From Aureibaculum algae (GTDB lineage Bacteria > Bacteroidota > Bacteroidia > Flavobacteriales > Flavobacteriaceae): 64,000 nucleotides of DNA. This document shows, one piece after another, positions 18,257 to 28,038 of this stretch (positions within the stretch are counted from its first letter, which is position 1; each line of letters opens with the position of its first letter). A program made the position numbers and the translations under genes. The stretch is taken from assembly GCF_006065315.1 (NCBI RefSeq), contig NZ_CP040749.1, forward strand, positions 3,362,501 through 3,426,500. Reading direction: 5' to 3'. The notes beneath the pieces are model-generated. The model did not search any database, had not been told where the DNA came from, and saw nothing but the letters and a program-made list of their open reading frames with translations.

Positions 18257-18748
18257 ATGAAAAAGATACTTATCGTTTGTTTTCTATTAACATCTGCATA
18301 CATGTTTTCACAAAATGATGATAAACCTAAATTTTGGGACAACGTTCAATTTGGTGGCGGTTTAGGACTAAATTTCAGTAATAATTATACTACCCTTTCT
18401 ATTTCACCAAGTGCTATTTACAACTTTAATCAATACGTTGCCGCTGGTCCAGGGTTGAGTTATTTATACTCTAAATACAGAGATGTAAAATCGAACGTGT
18501 ATGGTGCAGGACTTATAACCTTAATTAATCCAATACCAAATTTACAGTTCTCAGTGGAGTACGAGCATTTGTTTGTAACCCAAAAAATTGCCTTTGATAA
18601 AACAAATTTTGACTATCCATCACTGTATCTAGGTGGTGCTTATCGAATGGGTAATTTTTCTGCAGGACTTCGTTTTGACGTTTTATACGATAGCGATAAG
18701 ACTATTTATTCTTCAGCCGTTTCACCAATTTTCAGGTTTTATTTTTAA
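18257..18748 (+). CDS. Predicted outer-membrane beta-barrel protein
   Basis: Protein of 163 aa with a signal peptide (MKKILIVCFLLTSAYMFSQ). Amphipathic strands then alternate through the rest: LGLNFSNNYTTLSISPS, AAGPGLSYLYSKY, LQFSVEYEHLF, FSAGLRFDVLY. It ends in FRFYF, a typical C-terminal barrel signature with terminal Phe. Homologues in flavobacteria are often mislabelled alpha-ketoglutarate decarboxylase, which the sequence does not support. The function is unknown. Confidence 0.78.
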   Translation: MKKILIVCFLLTSAYMFSQNDDKPKFWDNVQFGGGLGLNFSNNYTTLSISPSAIYNFNQYVAAGPGLSYLYSKYRDVKSNVYGAGLITLINPIPNLQFSVEYEHLFVTQKIAFDKTNFDYPSLYLGGAYRMGNFSAGLRFDVLYDSDKTIYSSAVSPIFRFYF

Positions 18749-18795
18749 ATATATTGCAAACAGACGCGATAATTTTTGCTTGGGTTAGTACTTCA

Positions 18796-19815
18796 TTATA
18801 ATTTTTGCAATACCTGTACTACATGTTCAACCATTTCATTAGTGATATCCAAATGAAATACCATTCGCAATTTACCTTGTCCCATTCCAGTAATTAAAAT
18901 ATTTTCTGACGCTAATTTATTTACAAAATCCGTATCATCAATATCATCATTGGTATAAAAAATAACAATGTTTGTTTCTACAGGTTCCACTTTTTTGATG
19001 ACGCTGGAAGCCTCAAGAGCAGCTCCAACCTTTTTTGCATTGTTATGATCGTCCACTAAACGGTCTACATGATTATCTAAGGCATAGATTCCTGCCGCTG
19101 CTAAATAACCAATTTGACGCATGCCACCACCCATTGTTTTTCTATAACGCAACGCTTTTTTAATATGTTCATTTGAACCTAAAAGCAATGACCCTACAGG
19201 ACAACCCAACCCTTTTGATAAACAAATAGAAATGGTATCAAACATAACTCCGTATTGTTGTGGGCGTTCTTTTTTAGCTATTAACGCATTGTATAATCGT
19301 GCTCCATCCAAATGCAACGCCAAGTCTTGCTGTTGACAAACCTGTTTAATTTTTTTAAGCTCTTTAAGATTCCAACACGCACCACCTGCTTTATTAGCTG
19401 TGTTTTCTATGGTTACCAACGTTGTAATTGCCTGATGAATATCTTCTCGGTTACTCACTTTTTCCATGAGTTGCTCGGCTGTAAACATGCCTCTTTCACC
19501 ATCAATCAAATTACAAGACACTCCGGAATTAAAAGATACCCCACCGCCTTCATAATTATAAACATGACTCCATTTATCGCAAATAAGTTGTTCACCAGGT
19601 TGGGTATGAATTTTAACAGCCACTTGATTTGCCATTGTTCCTGATGGAAAAAATAAAGCAGCTTCCATTCCAAAAAGTCTTGCTATTTTTTCTTGTAGGT
19701 GATTTACAGTTGGGTCAGCGTTAAAAACATCGTCGCCAACCTCAGCGTTAAACATGGCTTTTAACATTCCTTCAGTTGGTTTAGTAACTGTATCTGATAA
19801 TAGATTTATTTGCAT
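18796..19815 (-). CDS. Low-specificity threonine aldolase (PLP-dependent, GntG-type)
   Basis: Cleaves L-threonine or L-allo-threonine to glycine and acetaldehyde. It has 339 aa and fold type I. Motifs are LLSDTVTKPTEGM at the N-terminus, GDDVFNADPTV, FFPSGTMANQVA, LHLDGARLYNA with the PLP-ring Asp/Arg, and DTISICLSKGLGCPVGS containing the Schiff-base Lys. The C-terminal small domain is complete. It is monocistronic, next to the divergently read end of the large metalloprotease. Confidence 0.94.
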   Translation of the reverse strand: MQINLLSDTVTKPTEGMLKAMFNAEVGDDVFNADPTVNHLQEKIARLFGMEAALFFPSGTMANQVAVKIHTQPGEQLICDKWSHVYNYEGGGVSFNSGVSCNLIDGERGMFTAEQLMEKVSNREDIHQAITTLVTIENTANKAGGACWNLKELKKIKQVCQQQDLALHLDGARLYNALIAKKERPQQYGVMFDTISICLSKGLGCPVGSLLLGSNEHIKKALRYRKTMGGGMRQIGYLAAAGIYALDNHVDRLVDDHNNAKKVGAALEASSVIKKVEPVETNIVIFYTNDDIDDTDFVNKLASENILITGMGQGKLRMVFHLDITNEMVEHVVQVLQKL

Positions 19816-19907
19816 TTTTATTAATTGTTTTAGTTAATGACACCCTATCGTTTTATCGCATCTCTTTTATATAAAAAAGAGAGTTATATTCTAATAATGA
19901 ATGGCAA

Positions 19908-22307
19908 CTACTCCATCCCAATGGGTGAACCATCAGGAATTTTTGGTGCTTCTACCTTTTTAAAATTTGCAGGGGTCTTTTTAAATTTTTCGATATTATT
20001 GACAAACTGTGTGTTTATCATTTTTTGCAGTTCGGTTGTTTTTACCGAGTTCAACCAACTTTCAAGCTCATTAAGCTTTGTGTTAACAATAGCATTTACT
20101 TGTGGATAATTATCTTCATGTGCAGCTAACGCAAATAGCTGATTTAATACTTGTGCATTCACTATATTTTGCAACTCTTGATGATATGTATTTTCATGTT
20201 GTTTCTTAAAAGTCTCTTTTATCACTACATCAATTACTTCTATTAATCCCAATTGAGAAGCATCCAAACTTTTATGCTGAACTAAACGCGAAGCTCTTTG
20301 CGGATGAAATAAAAAGCTCAAGGTCATTTCTGAAGCAGTTTCTACGGCTCCAAAAGGGTCAAAAGCAACCCCATTTTTACTTTTAAAAGATTCTCTACTT
20401 CTCCCATACCCCATAGCTCTTGGTGGAAACAAATTCAATAACTTTTCGGGAATCGCAAGGTTTTCTACTGCTATTGTTTTTAATAAATTATCTAAAGCTT
20501 TACGTTCAATACCCCCACTTACCCTTTTCACTATTTGAGAATTACCACCCTTTACAGCATAACTATAATCCAATCCACCAATCATTTTAGAGGTGGCTTC
20601 GGTTTGATAACGATGAAAAAAATACAAGGGTACAAAAATATCTTCCAGCACAGAATAAGGTTCACTTGATTTAATATTATCCTTAGAAAAATTAGCAATT
20701 GCATTCTTTCTAATTTTCAATACCTCAAGCAATTCATTGGCTGGATCAGATCCATTATCCCACAAATGAGCATAGGCATGTGCACTACCTGCCGGTCTCG
20801 CATCCTGATCAGAAATATATCGCATTCCATTCATAAATGCATTATTTAATATCTGCGGCAACATATCCTCTTCTTTTTGCCCATTCGGAAAATCCTGATA
20901 TGAATAGGCAACAGTAACTTTATCCCAGTCGCCAATACCAACGGCATAGGCATCTGAAAAATCTATCTTTCCTTCTGTTAATTTAAGTTGGGGATGTGGA
21001 TAGTCCATTACTGAACCTCTATTTTTTGTACTTGCCGCAAAATTATGAGCAAAACCAATGGTATGTCCCACTTCGTGTGCTGACAATTGACGAATTCTTG
21101 CCAAAGCCATTTCCAACGCAAAATTATCATCGGTGTTATTCGTAGCATATGGAGCTTGTAAGGCCTGTGCAATCAAAAAATCTTGACGAATACGCAAAGA
21201 ACCTAGACTTACATGACCTTTTAAAATCTCTCCCGTTCTAGGATCTGAAATACTACCTCCATAACTCCAACCACGTGTAGAACGATGCACCCATTGAATT
21301 ACATTATATCTTAAATCTAATGGATCAGCACCTTCTGGTAGCATTTTAACTTGAAAAGCATTTGTATAACCAATTGCTTCAAAAGCCTCATTCCACCAGC
21401 TAGCACCTTCTAACAAAGCTGACCGAACAGGTTCTGGGGCTCCACGATCCAAATAATAAACAATAGGCTCTTTGGCTTCACTAATGGCAGCATTCGGATC
21501 TTTCTTTTCTAATCGGTGACGGTAGATAAATCGTTTTACAATCGATTCATTTACAGGGGTCGCATAATCCATATAACTCATCGGATAAGAACCAGAACGC
21601 GGATCGTACTTTCTCGTTTTATAATCACTATCTGGCAACTCAACAAATGAATGATGTTGCCCCACCGTAACTGACGAAGCATCTGGTGTTACACTTCGTA
21701 TATTATACCCCTTGGCAGCTCCTTTAAAGGTTAACATAACATCAAACTCCACGTTCTTCGGAAATGCCTTAGTACGCTCCAGATTAAAAGCACTGCGACT
21801 TTTATCTAAACTGTAACTCCCTTGAGCATTCCGTTGTAAGCTATTGGCCACACCATGAGCATCTCGCATTAAAAAATCAGTTGCATCTACCAAATAGCTC
21901 TTCTTTTTCTCTTCTTTAATTACAAACCCAAATAACACCGATTTTGCAAAAGCCTCTTCAATCGACTTTCTTTCCTCTACATTATCCGTAATAGCTCTGT
22001 ATGATAAATTAGGCTGAATTAATAAAATTTTATTACCTGCTTTTTTAAATTTCACCACAACACCATCACCCAATTGCCCTCTATCTAAACCAATATCGTT
22101 AGAACCTATACCTTCAGACAATGCGTTTACATATAAAAACTCTTTGTTTAATTCTTTTATTTCTAAGTAGATTTTATCTTCACCTTCATCATAATAGAAA
22201 TTCAAATAGCCTTCGTATTTCGTTACGCTCTGACTATCTTTAAAGAATTGAGCATGTCCAAATTGGAAAAATAAGAATAAGAGCAAGGCTAAAGTTGATT
22301 TTTTCAT
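19908..22307 (-). CDS. Large zinc-dependent metalloprotease (DUF5117/DUF4953 type)
   Basis: Secreted metalloprotease of 799 aa with a signal peptide (cleavage near FGHAQ, residue 19). The N-terminal half (about 25-250) corresponds to the DUF5117 region. The catalytic domain carries the extended zinc site HEVGHTIGFAH with His411, Glu412, His415 and His421, a metzincin-like HExxHxxGxxH arrangement. It is followed by SVMDYPHPQ, a plausible Met-turn. A long helical C-terminal region (DUF4953-like) completes it. It stands alone, divergent from prfB. Confidence 0.92.
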   Translation of the reverse strand: MKKSTLALLLFLFFQFGHAQFFKDSQSVTKYEGYLNFYYDEGEDKIYLEIKELNKEFLYVNALSEGIGSNDIGLDRGQLGDGVVVKFKKAGNKILLIQPNLSYRAITDNVEERKSIEEAFAKSVLFGFVIKEEKKKSYLVDATDFLMRDAHGVANSLQRNAQGSYSLDKSRSAFNLERTKAFPKNVEFDVMLTFKGAAKGYNIRSVTPDASSVTVGQHHSFVELPDSDYKTRKYDPRSGSYPMSYMDYATPVNESIVKRFIYRHRLEKKDPNAAISEAKEPIVYYLDRGAPEPVRSALLEGASWWNEAFEAIGYTNAFQVKMLPEGADPLDLRYNVIQWVHRSTRGWSYGGSISDPRTGEILKGHVSLGSLRIRQDFLIAQALQAPYATNNTDDNFALEMALARIRQLSAHEVGHTIGFAHNFAASTKNRGSVMDYPHPQLKLTEGKIDFSDAYAVGIGDWDKVTVAYSYQDFPNGQKEEDMLPQILNNAFMNGMRYISDQDARPAGSAHAYAHLWDNGSDPANELLEVLKIRKNAIANFSKDNIKSSEPYSVLEDIFVPLYFFHRYQTEATSKMIGGLDYSYAVKGGNSQIVKRVSGGIERKALDNLLKTIAVENLAIPEKLLNLFPPRAMGYGRSRESFKSKNGVAFDPFGAVETASEMTLSFLFHPQRASRLVQHKSLDASQLGLIEVIDVVIKETFKKQHENTYHQELQNIVNAQVLNQLFALAAHEDNYPQVNAIVNTKLNELESWLNSVKTTELQKMINTQFVNNIEKFKKTPANFKKVEAPKIPDGSPIGME

Positions 22308-22388
22308 AGGTTAGATATTTTGGTTAAAACTACTAATTTAAATACACAAATTCAAGCTGCTTAAATTATCTAATCTCATTTTTTAGTT

Positions 22389-22396
22389 TAATTTTG
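22389..22396 (+). promoter_or_regulatory. Bacteroidetes -7 promoter box (TAATTTTG)
   Basis: TAnnTTTG match ending 8 nt before the prfB ATG; it implies a very short leader. Confidence 0.6.
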
Positions 22397-22404
22397 TTTT
22401 ACTT

Positions 22405-23496
22405 ATGATTACACAAGAAACCATAAAAGATATTGACGAGCGAATAATCAAGCTCAAAAATTACCTAAATATCGATCAGAAATTGATTGAAATTAGTAAT
22501 GAAGAGGAAAAAGCTTCTAATCCCGATTTTTGGAATAACCCAAGAACTGCGGAAGTATTGATGAAATCTTTACGTGAAAAGAAAAAATGGGTAGAAGATT
22601 ACAATCTACTTATTACGCATGGAGAAGAACTTCAAATTCTCTTTGATTTTTATAAAGAGGGAGAATCTTCTGAAGAGGAAATCATGAAAAGCTATCATAA
22701 GGCGAATAACCTTTTGGAAAGTTTAGAGTTTAAAAACATGCTTTCTGACGAAGGTGATAATTTAAGTGCTGTATTACAAGTCACTGCGGGTGCCGGAGGT
22801 ACGGAAAGTTGTGACTGGGCCGAAATGTTAATGCGAATGTATTTAATGTGGAGTGAAAAACAAGGCTTTAAAGTAAAAGAACTCAATCTTCAAAGTGGAG
22901 ATGTAGCGGGAATAAAAACGGTAACCATAGAAATTGACGGCGACTTCGCATTTGGTTACCTAAAAGGTGAAAATGGGGTACATAGACTCGTTAGAATTTC
23001 CCCTTTTGATAGTAATGCAAAACGGCATACTTCATTTGCTTCGGTTTACGTATATCCTCTAGCGGATGATAGTATTCAAATTGAAATTAATCCCGCTGAT
23101 ATATCATGGGACTTTGCCAGATCAAGTGGTGCCGGTGGTCAAAATGTAAATAAAGTAGAAACCAAGGCTATTCTAACCCACCACCCTACGGGAATTGTAA
23201 TTCACAATTCTGAAACGCGTTCGCAATTGGAGAATCGAGATAAAGCTATGGTGATGTTAAAATCGCAACTCTACGAAATTGAATTACAAAAACAACGTGA
23301 AAAACGTGATGAAATAGAATCGAATAAAATGAAAATTGATTTTGGTTCTCAGATTCGAAATTATGTGATGCACCCTTATAAATTAGTAAAAGACGTACGT
23401 ACAGGTCATGAAACTGGAAATGTAGATGCCGTTATGGATGGTGATTTAGATGGGTTTATCAAAGCCTTTTTAATGGCTGCTGGTCAGAAAGATTAA
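22405..23496 (+). CDS. prfB: Peptide chain release factor 2
   Basis: Terminates translation at UGA and UAA. The protein is 363 aa and reads through in one frame. The stop-recognition tripeptide SPF is at residues 199-201. The peptidyl-transferase GGQ motif (SGAGGQNVNK) is at 244-246. The coiled N-terminal domain starts with KDIDERIIKLKNYLN. The stretch corresponding to the E. coli frameshift site (after RGYL) here reads KNYLNID with no in-frame stop, so the usual programmed +1 frameshift is absent. Confidence 0.97.
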   Translation: MITQETIKDIDERIIKLKNYLNIDQKLIEISNEEEKASNPDFWNNPRTAEVLMKSLREKKKWVEDYNLLITHGEELQILFDFYKEGESSEEEIMKSYHKANNLLESLEFKNMLSDEGDNLSAVLQVTAGAGGTESCDWAEMLMRMYLMWSEKQGFKVKELNLQSGDVAGIKTVTIEIDGDFAFGYLKGENGVHRLVRISPFDSNAKRHTSFASVYVYPLADDSIQIEINPADISWDFARSSGAGGQNVNKVETKAILTHHPTGIVIHNSETRSQLENRDKAMVMLKSQLYEIELQKQREKRDEIESNKMKIDFGSQIRNYVMHPYKLVKDVRTGHETGNVDAVMDGDLDGFIKAFLMAAGQKD

Positions 23497-23554
23497 CTTT
23501 TTTCACATCGTAATGTTAAAACTATTCACTATCTAAAATATTTAACAGTTAAAT

Positions 23555-24358
23555 ATGAAAACAAGAATTACCTTAACAGCTCTTCTCTTTACAATCATTG
23601 TAAGTTCTCAAAATTATTTAAAAATAAACCAGACTAATGTTGCCATTCAACAAAATAACATAAGTTATTCAAATAATAATTTTGGTTTAAAAATAATTGC
23701 ATCTGAAATAGCTGCGTTTAGAAACAGTTGGGAAAATCAAAAAAAGAAGGGAGAATATGTTGCCAAAGCTCAATCTCAACTATCAATGATTAAAAAGGCA
23801 TATAAAGATTCCAAAAGTTACCCAACTGAAATCATTGATGGATGGCATCTAATTATTGCAACTGACAATTACAACTATTGTTCTCCTGCGAAAGTATTGA
23901 TAGAAAATAATAGTATAAAAGAATTTGTGGTTAATAATTGGACAAAATTATCTCGACCATTCACAACTCTTTCAACTATAAAAAAGGGTAAAGCAATGAT
24001 AAGTCTTGATTTTGATGGGAATACTGATACTGTTGAAATTTATTTTATTAATGATTTACAAGAACCTACAATTGTAAAAAAACCTCTAGAATCAGCATAT
24101 ATTAGCTTTTGGTCGGATTGGAAGAAAGCAGAATCCATAAAGATTTATTTAGATGAAAAATATTACGGAGATCTTAGCAAAAGGTTCAAAGACTTAAAAC
24201 CATTATGCTTTGACCTTGGAACGATAACTATTGAAGTTAAACCTGGCAATCATTTCTTTAAAGCTTTTGGAAGAGGCAGTATAAGTTGGGAAGGTTATAT
24301 TGAAGCAAAAGAAGGATTATGTTTTCAAAACAATCTTAACAAAGAAAATAAAAAATAA
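23555..24358 (+). CDS. Secreted protein of unknown function
   Basis: Protein of 267 aa with a signal peptide (residues 1-18, ending IIVSSQ). No family is recognised. The mature part mixes charged helices (SWENQKKKGEYVAKAQSQLSM) with beta segments, and the C-terminal third, around ITIEVKPGNHFFKAFGRG, resembles small beta-sandwich domains that present a ligand or PEGA-like surface. It follows prfB by about 60 nt on the same strand but is unlikely to be functionally linked. Confidence 0.72.
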   Translation: MKTRITLTALLFTIIVSSQNYLKINQTNVAIQQNNISYSNNNFGLKIIASEIAAFRNSWENQKKKGEYVAKAQSQLSMIKKAYKDSKSYPTEIIDGWHLIIATDNYNYCSPAKVLIENNSIKEFVVNNWTKLSRPFTTLSTIKKGKAMISLDFDGNTDTVEIYFINDLQEPTIVKKPLESAYISFWSDWKKAESIKIYLDEKYYGDLSKRFKDLKPLCFDLGTITIEVKPGNHFFKAFGRGSISWEGYIEAKEGLCFQNNLNKENKK

Positions 24359-24471
24359 CGCTATGCTATACTTATGTTTTGAGCAAAATTGACACTACAA
24401 TAGTCGATTTATAAGGCATTTAATTGATTTAATAAAAAACACGAATCTTATGAACCGATTGATGGAGAAAA

Positions 24472-26151
24472 ATGAATCGTAAAAAACAATACTTCTATTT
24501 GGCATTACTATGGTTAATTGTAATGCTACCCAACCTTTTATTAATCTTAATAGGCGAAGATTCCGTTGTTGCATCAGGGCTAAAAAAAATAGTGTTCTTT
24601 ATTTTATGTGGTGTTTTAATTAGCCTCCCTTTATCCTTTTTGAAGCCAAAATATTTTGGTTGGCTTACCATAGTGCTCTTCCCTTTTATCGTTTTTGAGC
24701 TCTCAATGATTTACTTTTACAAAGCTCCATCATCAGAAGAATCTATAAACTTATTATTCTTAACCAATTACCATGAAGCATCCGAACTCCTAAAAGGAAA
24801 TTTACAAATTGTTTTATATACAATTATCTTTCTTTTTATAATAGTGTGGTTAAGTACTAAGCTTAAAAAAGAATTTAAACTTTTCAAAAAGCAAAAGATT
24901 GCTATCGGAATACTTTCTATTGTAATAATTGGCATTTTATATATTAGAAATGTAAATGCAGCAAGTAAATTACACGACAATTGGTCTGAAACTATGGGGC
25001 TAGCAAACTTTTCACTGAATGTTCAATTTGGTAAAGTTTTTCCTTTAGACATTGCGATGAAAATAAATAGTGTATCAAACGGCCTTAAGAAAAGGAAAGC
25101 GTACAAACAAAACATTAAAAATTTTAAGTTTGGTGCTGTAAAAAATGACACACTAAAAGAGCCTGAAATTTATGTTTTGGTGATAGGTGAAACGGCTAGA
25201 AAACATAATTTTAGCATATACAACTATTCAAGAAAAACGACCCCATACTTAGATACTATTAAAAATGTAATTCCTTATACAAATGTAAGTTCAGCCGCAA
25301 ACTTAACCTCGATAAGTATTCCTTTTATTTTAACTAGAGCTACACCAAATAATTTAGAGGCTAAATTCAACGAACCCGCCGTAATTAATGCTTTTAAAGA
25401 AGCTGGTTTTAAAACTTATTGGATTACAAACCAATCCATAGGCGTTGGTAGTGTATTTGGATTTTACTCAAGCTTGGCTGATGTTTATAAAAACACTGCC
25501 ATTTCTTTAGATGCAGCAACGTATGACGACGCAATATTTCCTGTTTTAGATTCAATTTTACAAGACACCAGCAATTCTAAAAAATTCATAGTAATTCACA
25601 CTATCGGAAGTCATTTTAGATATAACTATCGATACCCAGAAACTTTTAATCAATTTAAACCTGCATTAACCAGAGGCCTTTCCCTTGAAAGCACAACAAG
25701 TCTTTCTAACAAACAAGCTCTGGTTAACAGTTATGATAATTCAATACTTTATACTGATTATGTGTTAAAAAGCTTTATTGAACAATTAAAAAGCAAAAGA
25801 TCTAATGCCTTTCTATACTATATTTCAGACCATGGCGAAAATTTATATGATGATGACAAAAACAAATTACTTCACGGGTTTGTAACACCCACAAAATACG
25901 AGTTTGAAATCCCATTAATAATATGGACTTCAGATAAATACAACAAAAACTACACTCAAAAAGTAGCTGATTTAAAAAGAAATCAACATCTTAAAATATC
26001 GTCTATCAATACTTTTAATACCCTGTTAGACATGGCTAATATTAGTTATCCATTAGAAATAAAACAGCAAAGTTTTGCAGACAGTACTTTTAACAAGAAT
26101 CAACACAGGTATCTTTACAACACAAATGGTAAAGTCATAAAACTAGATTAA
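24472..26151 (+). CDS. Phosphoethanolamine transferase (EptA/sulfatase superfamily)
   Basis: Inner-membrane enzyme that transfers phosphoethanolamine to lipid A or another envelope glycan. It has 559 aa. Five TM helices fill residues 8-165, followed by a periplasmic alkaline-phosphatase-fold domain. Metal-site Glu240 (VIGETARKHNFS) and the probable nucleophile Thr279 (NLTSISIP) are 39 residues apart, the same spacing as Glu246/Thr285 in MCR-1. The C-terminal metal ligands DHGE are at 453-456. It is followed after 2 nt by a HAD phosphatase gene. Confidence 0.9.
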   Translation: MNRKKQYFYLALLWLIVMLPNLLLILIGEDSVVASGLKKIVFFILCGVLISLPLSFLKPKYFGWLTIVLFPFIVFELSMIYFYKAPSSEESINLLFLTNYHEASELLKGNLQIVLYTIIFLFIIVWLSTKLKKEFKLFKKQKIAIGILSIVIIGILYIRNVNAASKLHDNWSETMGLANFSLNVQFGKVFPLDIAMKINSVSNGLKKRKAYKQNIKNFKFGAVKNDTLKEPEIYVLVIGETARKHNFSIYNYSRKTTPYLDTIKNVIPYTNVSSAANLTSISIPFILTRATPNNLEAKFNEPAVINAFKEAGFKTYWITNQSIGVGSVFGFYSSLADVYKNTAISLDAATYDDAIFPVLDSILQDTSNSKKFIVIHTIGSHFRYNYRYPETFNQFKPALTRGLSLESTTSLSNKQALVNSYDNSILYTDYVLKSFIEQLKSKRSNAFLYYISDHGENLYDDDKNKLLHGFVTPTKYEFEIPLIIWTSDKYNKNYTQKVADLKRNQHLKISSINTFNTLLDMANISYPLEIKQQSFADSTFNKNQHRYLYNTNGKVIKLD

Positions 26152-26153
26152 AG

Positions 26154-26771
26154 ATGAGCACTATAAACACCATAATCTTCGACCTTGGGGGCGTTTTGAT
26201 AGATTGGAATCCAAAATATGTATATCGAGAAGTATTTGATGGCGATGAAGAAAAAGTAGATTGGTTTTTGAACGAAATCTGTACTATGGATTGGAACGTT
26301 GCACACGATGCAGGACGTTCGCTAAAGGATGGTACAGAACTCCTAATTAAACAATACCCCCAATACGAAGCGTGGATTCGAATTTATTACGACAGATGGG
26401 CAGATATGTTAGGCGGCCCAATAAAAGACACCGTAGACGTCTTAAATAAGCTCAAAAAAGCAAATAACACACAATTGTATGCCTTAACCAATTGGAGTGC
26501 AGAAACGTTTCCTGTAGCTCTAGAGCGATATAGTTTCTTGCACGACTTTAAGGGAATTGTAGTCTCAGGTACTGAAAAAACCAGAAAACCATTTGCAAAA
26601 ATCTATGAAATAATTTTAGATAGATATACCATAACACCTGAAAAGGCTGTTTTCATTGATGATAACTTAGACAATGTAAAAGCGGCTCAATCCATAGGCA
26701 TTATCGGCATTCATTTCCGCAATGCTCAACAATTAGCTCAAGAACTGAACCGCTTAGGAGTTCAATTTTAA
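26154..26771 (+). CDS. HAD-superfamily phosphatase (YihX-like subfamily IA)
   Basis: Cytosolic hydrolase of 205 aa. Motif I is IFDLGGVLIDW with the nucleophile Asp; the usual second Asp is Gly, as in YihX-like and epoxide-hydrolase N-terminal branches. Motif II is LTNWS, motif III is the Lys in KTRKPFAKIY, and motif IV is FIDDNLDNV. Helical cap residues are about 17-80. It starts 2 nt after the phosphoethanolamine transferase stop, so the two are co-transcribed. Sugar phosphates are typical substrates of this branch. Confidence 0.92.
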   Translation: MSTINTIIFDLGGVLIDWNPKYVYREVFDGDEEKVDWFLNEICTMDWNVAHDAGRSLKDGTELLIKQYPQYEAWIRIYYDRWADMLGGPIKDTVDVLNKLKKANNTQLYALTNWSAETFPVALERYSFLHDFKGIVVSGTEKTRKPFAKIYEIILDRYTITPEKAVFIDDNLDNVKAAQSIGIIGIHFRNAQQLAQELNRLGVQF

Positions 26772-26786
26772 AAGGTTTTTGACGTT

Positions 26787-27911
26787 CTATTTATTATATT
26801 TTATATCATACTTTTTGATAATAGCCAAATGTTTATCATCAAGCGAATTCGCCATAAAAAAGGCAATTCCTTTAGCTCCATTGTCATGTGCCTGAACAAT
26901 TGCCTCTTCAAAATCAGCATAATTATTGCCATAATGACCAACCAGAATTCCTGTTATTAGTTCTTGACCCTTATCTAAGTCACGCACACCCTCTTTAGTT
27001 GCAAAACCAACCCAATTTGTATTACCCTGATGATCTTTTTTATAAATCATAGGATAAAAAGTATCCAAATTCCAATGTCCCCAATCTTGTCTTACATATT
27101 CACGAGCGAGCTGAGGAAAAGGAAATACAGCTGCTGACGCCTCGGTACCTTCTTCATGGCAAATTTCAACACACTCATCAACTAAAGTAGAAATAGCATT
27201 CATTCGGAATTGTTGCCAAGCCGGGTTTTCTTCTTTATCATCTAAATCAATGGGATCAGTTCCAAATTTATCTTTAAATTCTTTTCTTGCTAGAGGATGA
27301 TATCCAAAATCGTATTGTGGAAGTATTCTATCTTGCACCAAAGGCTCTCCATTATCCTTATATTTCTTTTGCAAATCTGCCCCAAGTATAACGTCTACAT
27401 ATCGTATATAATCAAAATGCACAGAGGCCAAGCCCTTTATTTTTGCTTTCTCTCGAACACCTTTTTTTATAAAATCACGTGCACCTGGAGAAAATGGACT
27501 TAAGAAACTATAATAACCAACATAAGGGTGGTAGTCTAAACAATTTTGCCCCAAACTATTTACAGAATACCAATCTGGGTGCTTTTTACACTCAGCGTTA
27601 CCACCAACATTCATCATCCAATGCCAAGCATGTATTCTTACTCCATATTTTTTTCCCATTTTAATTAGCTCCTTAAGCCTTTCATTGCCTGCTCCAGGCA
27701 AAAGATCGGTCAACCCCGCATCTGCTAATTGTTTCATTTTTGCCATTTGCTCTTCCTTGGTTCCCTTTCCAATATCACCCCATGCGGCAAAAGAAAATTT
27801 CTTTTTCGAAGAATCATCCTTACTTTTTTCTACATCAACATCACTGGGTATCATGGATAAAAATAAAACGCTTACCATCAATAATACCGTTAACTTTAAT
27901 ACTATTTTCAT
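26787..27911 (-). CDS. Secreted family-10-like glycosyl hydrolase (TIM barrel, GHL10 type)
   Basis: Exported protein of 374 aa with an N-terminal hydrophobic signal (residues 3-20). The rest looks like a TIM barrel of the GHL10/DUF187-like group: MKQLADAGLTDLLPG, KYGVRIHAWHWMMN, FSPGARDFIKKGVREKAK, VHFDYIRY near 165, and WNLDTFYPMIYKKDH near 290. HFDYIRY and the later Tyr/Asp blocks are the usual active-site strands. The substrate is unknown. It is convergent with the HAD gene. Confidence 0.82.
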   Translation of the reverse strand: MKIVLKLTVLLMVSVLFLSMIPSDVDVEKSKDDSSKKKFSFAAWGDIGKGTKEEQMAKMKQLADAGLTDLLPGAGNERLKELIKMGKKYGVRIHAWHWMMNVGGNAECKKHPDWYSVNSLGQNCLDYHPYVGYYSFLSPFSPGARDFIKKGVREKAKIKGLASVHFDYIRYVDVILGADLQKKYKDNGEPLVQDRILPQYDFGYHPLARKEFKDKFGTDPIDLDDKEENPAWQQFRMNAISTLVDECVEICHEEGTEASAAVFPFPQLAREYVRQDWGHWNLDTFYPMIYKKDHQGNTNWVGFATKEGVRDLDKGQELITGILVGHYGNNYADFEEAIVQAHDNGAKGIAFFMANSLDDKHLAIIKKYDIKYNK

Positions 27912-28038
27912 TTAAAAAATATTTTAATTTATATTAATAATTATGCAAAGGATGATTGCTCCACCCATTAAAAAAGTCAAATTTATCTAAAAAAAGATGG
28001 AAGGAGTAATGAAGTCAATAGAAATATGAAAACAATCG

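Noticed and set aside
22405..22510. Programmed frameshift in prfB
   Set aside because: No in-frame TGA or CTTTGAC-like slippery site occurs near the expected position; the coding frame is continuous.
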